The position numbers and the translations under genes are program-made. A stretch of 8,889 nucleotides of DNA from JOPF133 sp035505095 (GTDB lineage: Bacteria > Acidobacteriota > Terriglobia > Bryobacterales > Bryobacteraceae). The stretch is from positions 1 to 8,889 of the forward strand of contig DATJRE010000095.1 in the NCBI GenBank assembly GCA_035505095.1. The letters run 5' to 3'. The notes beneath the pieces are model-generated. The model did not search any database, was not told the origin of the DNA, and saw nothing but the letters and a program-made list of their open reading frames with translations. Every line of letters starts with the position of its first letter. Position 1 is the stretch's first letter. Below are positions 1 through 5,531 of the stretch, piece after piece.

Positions 1-37
1 CGGAAGCACGCGGAGGGCCGAGGATGGCATTCCGGAG

Positions 38-2137
38 TTACTGGCTCGATCCCAACCCCATGGCGATGAGCGCCTGCGCGATGTTGGCAAGGTCCTGCTT
101 GGCGTACTTAGCTTCTTCGAGATCCGGATTGATGGCCAGGACCTTCTCGAAATGGGGGCGGGCGGTGGTCAGATCGGCAACGCTACCGGTTTGCCTGGCG
201 CGCTTCATATAAGAAAGGCCCAAGGCATAGTGGGCGTAGGGGTCACCGGAATCGTAAGTCAGGGATTTCTGGCACGAGGCGATGGCGGAATCGAAGTTAT
301 TCAGGCGGTTCTGGCAATCACAGATGCCGAAGTAAGCCAGGCTACGGAGGTCTTTCCAGATATCCTGCTGGGCGGCCTTCTTGCGGCGGCCGAATCCGAT
401 CAGGGAGCCGAGCACATAGTAATTCAACTGGCCGGCCAGGTGACTATCGAAATCGCTGAGCTTGAGGTAATTGTTGTATTCGGTGACGGCGTCGGCATAT
501 TTGCCGCTGAGCCTCAGGCTGTCGCCCAGCCACAGGTGGGGCTCGGCATTGGTGGGCTTCAACCGGATGGCCTTGCGGGCGGCCTCGATGGATTGTGGAT
601 AGATGCCTTTCAGGCGATCGGCTTGCGCCAGCATGGTGAGCGCCACGGCGTGGTTGGGGTTGCGCGTAAGCACGGCGTTGATCTGGCGGATGGCTTCATC
701 GGTACTGCCGGTGTCGAGCAGCATGCCGGCATAATCGGCGCGTGCTTCGAGGTAATCGGGATCGATGGCGATGGCCTTCTCGTAATACTGCTGGGATTTG
801 TCTTCATCGAACAAGGCGTTGTAAGTGAGGCCCAGGTAGAAGGCTGCCTGGCTGTAAGTCGGATCGGCCTGGAAGGCCTTCTCGAACAAGTCGGCGGCTT
901 TCTTGTAATTCTGCTCGTAACCCTTGTTGTAAAACTCGATTCCTTTGTCGAGATCGTCGAGGACCGCCTTGCTGCGGTGGCGGGCGATCATGATCTTGAT
1001 GCTCACCGTAGAGGGTTCCCCGGGATACACGGTTTCCTGGCGCGGGCCATCGGGCTCGTAGCCCATTTTCACGCCCTTTACGGTGTGTTCGCCGGGAGTC
1101 AGGCCGGGCAGCGTGATGGTTTTGCCCTTGTCCAGCACGCCCACGGAATTGCCGTCCACGAAGACTTCCACGCCATCCATGTTGGACTCGAAAACCAGGC
1201 TGCCGTATTTAGGCGCCGGAGGCGTGGCGGGGCTGGCCGTGGACGGAACATAGGAGAGGCGCATGTTGGGATCGAAGCTGCCGCGGTCGGAAGTTGGATT
1301 CTGCTGGCCGTTGGTGGCTTCGCGAACCTGAGTGTGGACATACTCGGCCAGCTCGTCGGCGGTAACCAGGCCATCGTGGGAAGTATCGGCTTCGCCTTGC
1401 ATCCCCTTGACCACATAGTAAGTGAATACGCCGTGGCCGCCTCCAAACTGCGGGCCTTCGAAGGAGCGCTCGCGGTCGCGGCTGGCAGTAAGGGAAAACA
1501 GCGAGCTGTTGAGGTTCGAGAGAGCGTGGTTGAGACCTTCACTGTCTTCGGGGGAAATGGCGCCGCTGTGGCAGGAATCGGTTAGCAGGATCTTATATTT
1601 GGCGTGGATCTTAGAGCCGATTACGGAACCCAGCTCATCCATGGGATAACCGGTGGCGGTGATGCGGGTGGTATCGAAATCGTAGGGAGCCAGATAGCCT
1701 TTGCCCTGATACAGAAATCCGTGGCCGGCGAAGTAAATCAGCACGCGATCGTCGTCTTTGGCCACGGAAGGCAGCCAGTCGTCGATCTCGTGGCGCATGG
1801 CGGCGAGGGTGGCCTTGGGGCCGACGAGGACGTGCACGTTCTCAGCCTTGAAGTTGCCGCCTTCGGGGCTGATGAGAATGGTGTAAATGGACTGGGCGTC
1901 GGCGTCGGGATACTCAAGCTGATGCTGCTGGTCGAGGTTCTGGTAATGCGAAATACCGATAACCACCGCGTAACTGCGGGGGACGGCTTCGGTCTGGCCG
2001 GGCGAGGGCGGCGGAGTTTCGATCTTCTCCACCTTGAGGTCGCGTTTCTGGGTGGTGGGCGGGGGCGTCTGGGGCGGAGGCGTCTGGGCAAGGGCGCAGG
2101 CAGCAAGGAGAGGAAATGCGAATCGCAAACGAATCAT
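38..2137 (-). CDS. Exported caspase-like (peptidase C14) protein with EF-hand-like loop, PEGA domain and TPR array
   Basis: This is a 699-aa protein. Seen: an N-terminal hydrophobic export signal (about residues 1-17) followed by a Pro/Thr-rich linker. A caspase-like domain spans about 55-297, with YAVVIGISHY as its first strand, the catalytic His in FAGHG (H139) and the catalytic Cys in TDSCHSG (C189). A 12-residue EF-hand-type loop lies at 251-262. A PEGA domain (about 311-382) and six or so TPR units (about 395-690) follow. The family consists of cysteine peptidases cutting after basic or acidic residues; the substrate here is unknown. LAAC at residues 11-14 could be a lipobox, so it may be a lipoprotein rather than a soluble exported protein. 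The start at 2137 is chosen because it begins the signal peptide 4 nt after the upstream stop, with GGTGA as a weak ribosome site. An in-frame ATG at 2167 would put ten polar residues ahead of the signal. It is the last gene of a three-gene operon with two DUF4384 proteins. Both catalytic residues are intact. Confidence 0.88.
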   Translation of the reverse strand: MIRLRFAFPLLAACALAQTPPPQTPPPTTQKRDLKVEKIETPPPSPGQTEAVPRSYAVVIGISHYQNLDQQHQLEYPDADAQSIYTILISPEGGNFKAENVHVLVGPKATLAAMRHEIDDWLPSVAKDDDRVLIYFAGHGFLYQGKGYLAPYDFDTTRITATGYPMDELGSVIGSKIHAKYKILLTDSCHSGAISPEDSEGLNHALSNLNSSLFSLTASRDRERSFEGPQFGGGHGVFTYYVVKGMQGEADTSHDGLVTADELAEYVHTQVREATNGQQNPTSDRGSFDPNMRLSYVPSTASPATPPAPKYGSLVFESNMDGVEVFVDGNSVGVLDKGKTITLPGLTPGEHTVKGVKMGYEPDGPRQETVYPGEPSTVSIKIMIARHRSKAVLDDLDKGIEFYNKGYEQNYKKAADLFEKAFQADPTYSQAAFYLGLTYNALFDEDKSQQYYEKAIAIDPDYLEARADYAGMLLDTGSTDEAIRQINAVLTRNPNHAVALTMLAQADRLKGIYPQSIEAARKAIRLKPTNAEPHLWLGDSLRLSGKYADAVTEYNNYLKLSDFDSHLAGQLNYYVLGSLIGFGRRKKAAQQDIWKDLRSLAYFGICDCQNRLNNFDSAIASCQKSLTYDSGDPYAHYALGLSYMKRARQTGSVADLTTARPHFEKVLAINPDLEEAKYAKQDLANIAQALIAMGLGSSQ

Positions 2138-2141
2138 GAAA

Positions 2142-2804
2142 TCACCGGTGGGCCAGGCGGTATTCATAGACCACCGGTCCGCTGAGGGGCACGGTGGAGG
2201 CGATCACGGAAGTGTTTTCCTGGCGCATGACGAGGAGGTCGGGACGTTTGGGGCCGGATAACTGGGCCAGCGAGTCGGGCAGAGTCTCATCGCGGGGCAC
2301 CAGGCGCGGGCCGGCGGAGGAATCCACACAATCGCCGCGAGCCTTCAGGATGGTGTCGTCGCAGCGCGGGTGGAGAATCATGGGCTCGGCCTGGTGGGGC
2401 GGCGGCGTGGTGGCCATGGGAGTGGGGGAAACCAGCCAATAGACCGTCTCATAGCCCGCCGGGCCGGCGATGCGAAAGAGCGAGGAGGTGGTGGGCACGG
2501 TGTATTCGTGAGCCGCCAGGATGCGGTTGTCCTGGCCGGTATCGGAGCGCGGAAAAAGCTGCTCGTATTTTCCGGAGGAACTGCGGTTGGTGACGTACAG
2601 ATAGCCATCGAAATTGGTGCGGAAGCGGAAGCGCACGCGGTCGCCGGAGGCCAGAATCAGGCCCGGATCGATGGCATGCCAATTGGAGCCGTCGTAGCGG
2701 TCAAGCAGCAGTTCCATGCGGTAAGCGCCCTGGGTGAGGGTGCGGGACTGCGGAAGGGCGGCGGCGGCCAAGGCCAGCAGGGCGGGCGCGAACAGCCGGC
2801 TCAT
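2142..2804 (-). CDS. Secreted DUF4384-domain protein (220 aa), middle gene of the caspase operon
   Basis: Seen: a short signal peptide (about residues 1-18, Ala/Leu-rich) and then a DUF4384-type beta domain at about 27-128. Its core reads GDRVRFRFRTNFDGYLYV, followed by LFPRSDTGQDNRI and a YTVPT turn. The core aligns with the neighbouring 311-aa protein (GDHIQLRVQTNAPGYLYV, LFPSPKIANGDNRV), so the two are paralogous. The tail from about 130 is Pro-rich and then polar, with two cysteines (C148, C159) that could form a disulphide outside the cytoplasm. Known: DUF4384 domains often accompany or are fused to caspase-fold peptidases or kinases; their biochemical role is not established. The start is fixed by an ATGA overlap with the preceding gene, and no clear Shine-Dalgarno is present, so translation is probably coupled. 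Inferred role: partner, activator or surface adaptor of the downstream caspase-like protein. Confidence 0.82.
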   Translation of the reverse strand: MSRLFAPALLALAAAALPQSRTLTQGAYRMELLLDRYDGSNWHAIDPGLILASGDRVRFRFRTNFDGYLYVTNRSSSGKYEQLFPRSDTGQDNRILAAHEYTVPTTSSLFRIAGPAGYETVYWLVSPTPMATTPPPHQAEPMILHPRCDDTILKARGDCVDSSAGPRLVPRDETLPDSLAQLSGPKRPDLLVMRQENTSVIASTVPLSGPVVYEYRLAHR

Positions 2805-3736
2805 TGGTGCACCAGGTGCAGATCGGCAACCAGGCGGGAGTCGGGACTCCCGGAGGGGTTGACCACATAGACGGCGGTCTCTTTCTTATCGCCGCTGGAA
2901 TCGGCCGGGGTGGCGGAATCCACGTGCTCCACGATCAGGTCGCGGGTGTTGGCGTGCAGGCGTCCCACCACGTCGTCATCGATGCGCACACTAGCCATCA
3001 TGATCATGCCCTTGGGCTTAGGAGCGGCGGCGGGTTCGCCGGTCTGGGCCGCGGGTTGCGTGTGGCGGCCCTGCAAGGAGTAGATCAGGTCTTCGAAATC
3101 GGGCACCGGCTCGCGCGAAAACACAATGGTGACGTTCTCGGTTCCGGTCTGCGTGTCGAAGCTGATCTCGTAATCGGGCGTCGGCAGGATGTAGGTGTGC
3201 CAACCGTCTACGCGGTTATCGCCGTTGGCGATTTTAGGAGACGGGAAAAGGGGCGTCCAGACGCCGCTCGATCCCTGGCTCACGACGTAAAGATAGCCGG
3301 GGGCGTTGGTTTGAACGCGGAGCTGGATATGGTCGCCGGCGTGAAAGACGAAATAGGGGGAAACCTCCACCATCTTGCCGTCGACCAGGCGGACGATGGA
3401 ATACCGCAGGCCCAGCGGGGGAGCGGTACGCTCCGAAGCGTTAATGATCGGTACGGCAGAATGCACGGCGGTGGAATCGGTGGATCGGGCCGGCGACGTT
3501 CCACCCGGCGCAGATACTTGGGTGGGCGGCGCGACTCCGGCGGTCTGGCTGGGCGCGGGAGCTGGCGGTTTCGGACGGCTGGCGATCTTTTTTGGCGGCG
3601 CAGGCTTGGATTGTGCCGGCGCGGCCTGATAGAACAATTCGCGCGCGGTCGGCGGCGGAGCGGTCTCCTGCGCGGGCGACATGGACGCGATGGATAAGAT
3701 TGCGAATGTTGTGGTTACACCGCATTTAAGGAACAT
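2801..3736 (-). CDS. Secreted DUF4384-domain protein with Pro-rich linker (311 aa), first gene of the caspase operon
   Basis: Seen: a signal peptide at about residues 1-22 ending SPA-Q, and an ARELFYQ segment (31-37). A Pro/Ala/Lys-rich linker runs from about 38 to 80. A DUF4384-type domain at about 108-225 has GDHIQLRVQTNAPGYLYVVS, then LFPSP, DNRV and YILPTP. A second Pro/Ala-rich spacer (about 227-242) leads to a C-terminal region ending in short beta-like segments. The linker and the absence of transmembrane helices suggest an extracytoplasmic protein, perhaps cell-wall spanning. It opens the operon: its stop overlaps the next start by 4 nt, and the caspase gene follows that. The ATG at 3736 is the only start giving a complete signal peptide; its ribosome site is weak. 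A candidate extended -10 lies about 45 nt upstream. The exact function is unknown; the association with the caspase is from gene order and domain family. Confidence 0.82.
   Translation of the reverse strand: MFLKCGVTTTFAILSIASMSPAQETAPPPTARELFYQAAPAQSKPAPPKKIASRPKPPAPAPSQTAGVAPPTQVSAPGGTSPARSTDSTAVHSAVPIINASERTAPPLGLRYSIVRLVDGKMVEVSPYFVFHAGDHIQLRVQTNAPGYLYVVSQGSSGVWTPLFPSPKIANGDNRVDGWHTYILPTPDYEISFDTQTGTENVTIVFSREPVPDFEDLIYSLQGRHTQPAAQTGEPAAAPKPKGMIMMASVRIDDDVVGRLHANTRDLIVEHVDSATPADSSGDKKETAVYVVNPSGSPDSRLVADLHLVHQ
2805..2814. repeat. Perfect 10-bp palindrome TGGTGCACCA next to a start codon
   Basis: The palindrome covers the last codons of the 311-aa gene and ends directly before the ATG of the 220-aa gene, where a Shine-Dalgarno would be expected. 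As RNA it has no room for a stable loop. If it matters, it would be as a protein-binding site or simply because coupling makes a ribosome site unnecessary. It may be chance. Confidence 0.35.
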
Positions 3737-3780
3737 TGCTCAGTTCCGGCCCCCATCTTAGGACCGGCCCCCTTGTGGCT

Positions 3781-3789
3781 AGAATAGCA
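3781..3789 (-). promoter_or_regulatory. Candidate extended -10 promoter of the DUF4384/caspase operon
   Basis: On the minus strand the sequence reads TGCTATTCT, a TGn-extended -10 with 4 of 6 matches to TATAAT. No convincing -35 lies 17 bp upstream, which is usual for extended -10 promoters. Transcription would start near 3774, giving a leader of roughly 40 nt before the ATG at 3736. An 8-bp palindrome CACCGGTG (3788-3795) abuts the -10 and could be an operator. This is pattern matching only. Confidence 0.35.
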
Positions 3790-3849
3790 CCGGTGTTCAG
3801 CGCCGGAGCCGGGTCGAAACGTACGCAAACAGACGATTAGCGGTAAACC

Positions 3850-3880
3850 GGGTACTGGGTTTCGGCGGTTGGGTACTTGG
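3850..3880. repeat. Direct repeat GGGTACT, two copies 21 bp apart, upstream of the caspase operon
   Basis: Copies begin at 3850 (GGGTACTGGG) and 3871 (GGGTACTTGG), so 9 of 10 positions match. The 21-bp period is two helical turns, placing both on the same DNA face. They lie about 65-95 bp upstream of the candidate -10, where an activator would bind. The role as a transcription-factor site is inference. Confidence 0.3.
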
Positions 3881-4037
3881 CGAGCACGCGCGATTTCGAT
3901 GAGAAAGATGACGGCGGGGGCAGCAGATTCCGCAAGCGGACAATCGGGCGGGCGGCGCACCGGAGACCAGCGTTCAAACCATGACGGCGAGCAAGGCGGC
4001 GGTCAATCACCCGCTGCCTGACGCGCTGTTCGAATTC

Positions 4038-4070
4038 AAGCCGCCGGCGGGGCGCCGGGCAGGCGGGCTT
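4038..4070. repeat. GC-rich imperfect inverted repeat
   Basis: AAGCCGCC at 4038-4045 pairs with GGCGGGCTT at 4062-4070 with one bulged G, and the loop is itself GC-rich. It lies about 110 bp beyond the stop of the nuclease-like gene. On the plus strand it is followed by only TTT, and on the minus strand there is no T-run, so a terminator role is weakly supported. Confidence 0.25.
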
Positions 4071-4177
4071 TCAACCGGGCAACCAATTAGACGGCGTGGT
4101 GGCGGCGGATCGGTCGGGCGTTGCGCGATAACGGAATCTGGTAGAGGCGCGGGTCGCCGAATCGTCGCGAGGGCCGG

Positions 4178-4879
4178 TTAGGGCAGGTTGTCGACGCGAA
4201 AATTGGCCATCGGCGCAAGCGCAGTGCGGAATTTGGCAATGTGGCCGTTGACGTCCTTTTTCTGCGTCTCGGTCAGGGTCAGCACATCGCCGGCGCTGTC
4301 CACCAACTTGGTCAGATCGACTGTCCCGTAGGCCGCGGCTTTCATAAACATTACTTTGTGAATATACGAATCAGGAGCGGTGGTCCCCCATTTTTTCGAC
4401 TTATCGACCGTGATTTCCAATTTGACGCCATAATCGACCTGGGCGATATCCACATAGTAGCGGGCGAGCGCCTCGTAGATATGCTTCAGGTGGATCAGCG
4501 CCTCCTTCACTTTGTTGTCGAAACTGTTGCATCGAACGTTGGCGCCGGACGTCAGGATCACCAGATTTTTGCTGTCGCTTCCGTTTCCCCCGAAGGTGGC
4601 ATTCAACAAGTGGCCTGCCTTGAATGCGCACTTGGGATATTTCTTGCGGGCATCGGCGATTCCCGGCGGTTTGGAGGGATCGGCGTCTGAATTGACCTCC
4701 CGATAGGCCCGGGGTCCGAGCACCGCGGTTGATTTACAGCCTCCGCACATCGTACCGCAGGCGGTGTATTGCGGGGCCTGGTAATATTCCTTGGTTGACG
4801 AAAGAGGAATCTGCAGACGCCTCTTCTTTCCAGTGGAGATGATATTCGAGGGATCGATGTCGAGTGGGCGTTTTGGCAT
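4178..4879 (-). CDS. Putative nuclease-toxin-like protein with a GHLLN...NL...AN motif (233 aa)
   Basis: Seen: no signal peptide and a basic N-terminus (GKKRR). Three cysteines form CGTMCGGC at residues 41-48. The central motif is FKAGHLLNATFGGNGSDSKN (residues 86-105), followed by L and then ILTSGAN with N114, then alpha-helical sequence rich in Lys, Tyr and Ala. Known: GHLLN/GHLI...GG.G...NL...T..N patterns occur in DNA/RNA non-specific endonuclease-like toxin domains of polymorphic-toxin and contractile-injection effectors, where the His (here H90) and downstream Asn act in catalysis or metal binding. Assignment is by motif only. The ATG at 4879 is chosen because AGGGAGG lies 8 nt upstream; an in-frame start at 4990 would add 37 residues read from apparently non-coding DNA. 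Local GC is about 45-50 % in the 4321-4440 lines against roughly 58-70 % in neighbouring genes, suggesting acquisition. No immunity gene or secretion apparatus is adjacent. Confidence 0.6.
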   Translation of the reverse strand: MPKRPLDIDPSNIISTGKKRRLQIPLSSTKEYYQAPQYTACGTMCGGCKSTAVLGPRAYREVNSDADPSKPPGIADARKKYPKCAFKAGHLLNATFGGNGSDSKNLVILTSGANVRCNSFDNKVKEALIHLKHIYEALARYYVDIAQVDYGVKLEITVDKSKKWGTTAPDSYIHKVMFMKAAAYGTVDLTKLVDSAGDVLTLTETQKKDVNGHIAKFRTALAPMANFRVDNLP

Positions 4880-4887
4880 GTCTTGAG

Positions 4888-4894
4888 CCTCCCT
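4888..4894 (-). promoter_or_regulatory. Strong Shine-Dalgarno AGGGAGG deciding the start at 4879
   Basis: On the minus strand AGGGAGG is followed by 8 nt and the ATG at 4879. It is the best ribosome site in the window and argues against the longer in-frame start at 4990. Confidence 0.7.
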
Positions 4895-4906
4895 TGCCAG
4901 GTATGA

Positions 4907-4929
4907 TTGCTTCGGGGTTCCGAAGGCAA
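4907..4929 (-). other. Hairpin between tRNA-Arg and the nuclease-like gene
   Basis: On the minus strand CTTCGG pairs with CCGAAG around a short loop, extended by TTG/CAA with one bulged C, giving about 9 bp. There is no T-run after it on the minus strand, so it is not a textbook terminator. It could end or process the tRNA transcript, or sit in the leader of the nuclease-like gene about 12 nt upstream of its Shine-Dalgarno. Confidence 0.4.
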
Positions 4930-5005
4930 AATTTGGAGAAGCGAACCGGGCATCGCCGCTTCGGGGGGACGACGCGCCGTTCGCAGACACATCAGGGCGT
5001 TTCGC

Positions 5006-5082
5006 TGGCGCGCCCGGAGAGACTCGAACTCCCGACCTACTGGTTCGAAGCCAGCCGCTCTATCCACCTGAGCTACGGGCGC
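5006..5082 (-). tRNA. tRNA-Arg(TCG)
   Basis: It decodes CGA (and possibly other CGN) arginine codons. The full cloverleaf is visible: acceptor GCGCCCG/CGGGCGC, D stem GCTC/GAGC, anticodon stem GCTGG/CCAGT around loop CTTCGAA (anticodon TCG), a short variable loop, and T stem GGGAG/CTCTC around TTCGAGT. The discriminator is G and CCA is encoded (5006-5008). It is divergent from the tRNA-Sec gene 109 bp away. The nuclease-like gene lies downstream on the same strand. I found no second copy of its 3' end in the window, so no attachment-site duplication is shown. Confidence 0.95.
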
Positions 5083-5191
5083 GCACGCCTTAGTCCAGTT
5101 TCGGCTAAATCTTTGGCGGGTGCAAGCTGGTCCGCGCCCTGGCTTCGGCCGCCTGAGATGGTCCGCCGGATTCCTCTGCTACAATCAGCCT
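5083..5191. other. Divergent intergenic region between tRNA-Arg and tRNA-Sec
   Basis: This 109-bp spacer must carry promoters for both tRNA genes, which are transcribed away from each other. The tRNA-Sec side has a clear extended -10. On the tRNA-Arg side only a weak TTGCAC with a poor -10 can be made out. No gene is supported here. Confidence 0.6.
5177..5185 (+). promoter_or_regulatory. Extended -10 promoter of tRNA-Sec
   Basis: TGCTACAAT matches the extended -10 form TGn-TATAAT with 5 of 6 in the hexamer. It ends 6 nt before the mature 5' end of tRNA-Sec at 5192, so transcription would begin at or almost at the tRNA itself. No good -35 is seen at 16-18 bp. Confidence 0.6.
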
Positions 5192-5286
5192 GGAAGCCAA
5201 TTTTGGCCGGTGCTGGGCGCGGGCTTCAAACCCGTTGAGCGGTACTTGGTGCCGCTGGTGGGTTCGACTCCCACTGGCTTCCGCCA
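5192..5286 (+). tRNA. selC: Selenocysteine tRNA, tRNA-Sec(TCA)
   Basis: It carries selenocysteine to UGA codons that have a SECIS element, working with SelA, SelB and SelD. The sequence shows an 8-bp acceptor stem (GGAAGCCA/TGGCTTCC), a 6-bp D stem with loop CGGT as in bacterial tRNA-Sec (four of its pairs are G-U), and an anticodon stem GCGGG/CCCGT around CTTCAAA with TCA at 5226-5228. A long variable arm follows, with 8 pairs (AGCGGTAC/GTGCCGCT) and a 3-nt loop, and then T stem GTGGG/CCCAC around TTCGACT. G is the discriminator and CCA is encoded. The 95-nt length and the 8+5 acceptor/T stack are diagnostic and exclude an ordinary suppressor tRNA. No selA, selB or selD gene is in the window. 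It is a single gene facing the LacI gene from the opposite strand. Confidence 0.95.
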
Positions 5287-5531
5287 TTGTAAGCCACACA
5301 ATCTAAACAGCTTCTTAGAGGGCTTGCTTCAGGTGACATTCCACGCCACGTAAGCGGTTGCCGACGTCACATATTTCCCCGAAGTAGCCGTGCCGGTGGA
5401 GACAGACGGAAACGGCTTCAAGGTGAAGCGTAGCGGACCACAGACCTTCCGGGAAGTTCCCAGGTTTGATCTGGACCATGCGGTACGCCGGTCAACGAAT
5501 CCAAAGGCCTCTCGCGTCCCTCCGCCGAAGC
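5287..5531. other. Intergenic region between tRNA-Sec and the LacI gene, possible coding remnant
   Basis: This convergent spacer has no supported gene. A minus-strand frame (GTG at 5535, overlapping the LacI stop by 4 nt, ending at 5329, 68 aa) has a protein-like second half rich in Ser, Thr and Val (for example SGKYVTSATAYVAWNVT). A plus-strand frame over the same bases looks equally plausible, so neither is called. Two overlapping short palindromes, CTTCCGGGAAG (5446-5456) and GGGAAGTTCCC (5451-5461), could form weak hairpins. No hairpin with a T-run follows either gene. Confidence 0.4.

Larger units (their letters stand above)
3737..4177. other. Long intergenic region without a supportable gene
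   Basis: About 440 bp separate the caspase operon from the nuclease-like gene. It holds the candidate -10, the GGGTACT repeats and a GC-rich inverted repeat. Short open frames on both strands have compositions typical of chance frames in GC-rich DNA (Arg/Gly/Pro-rich), no recognisable domain and no good ribosome site, so none is called. I see no tRNA, no CRISPR-type repeat and no clean intrinsic terminator with a T-run. Confidence 0.6.

Noticed and set aside
152..1585. Long plus-strand open frame of 477 codons opposite the caspase gene
   Set aside because: It is antisense to a gene with clear domains, is Gly/Ala/Val/Ile-rich with no motif, and mirrors the codon bias of the real gene.
2804..3697. 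Plus-strand open frame opposite the first DUF4384 gene
   Set aside because: Gly/Arg/Val-rich shadow; the minus frame has a signal peptide and a recognisable domain.
3715..3960. Minus-strand 81-codon frame upstream of the caspase operon
   Set aside because: It overlaps the start of the 311-aa gene in another frame, covers the candidate promoter and has no ribosome site or motif.
4083..4110. Runs of GGC/GGT triplets suggesting a short tandem repeat
   Set aside because: Irregular and only a few units long; ordinary for this base composition.
3981..4181. Plus-strand 66-codon frame in the long intergenic region
   Set aside because: Second half is Arg/Gly-rich, with no Shine-Dalgarno and no recognisable domain; likely chance in GC-rich DNA.
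4880..4990. N-terminal extension of the nuclease-like gene from the in-frame start at 4990
   Set aside because: The strong AGGGAGG before 4879 and the hairpin within the extension indicate non-coding leader sequence.
5006..5020. tRNA-Arg 3' end as an attachment site with a direct-repeat partner
   Set aside because: No second copy of the tRNA end was found in the window by eye, and no integrase is present.
5286..5302. ATTGT/ACAAT inverted repeat just after tRNA-Sec as a terminator
   Set aside because: Only 5 bp, AT-rich and not followed by a T-run.
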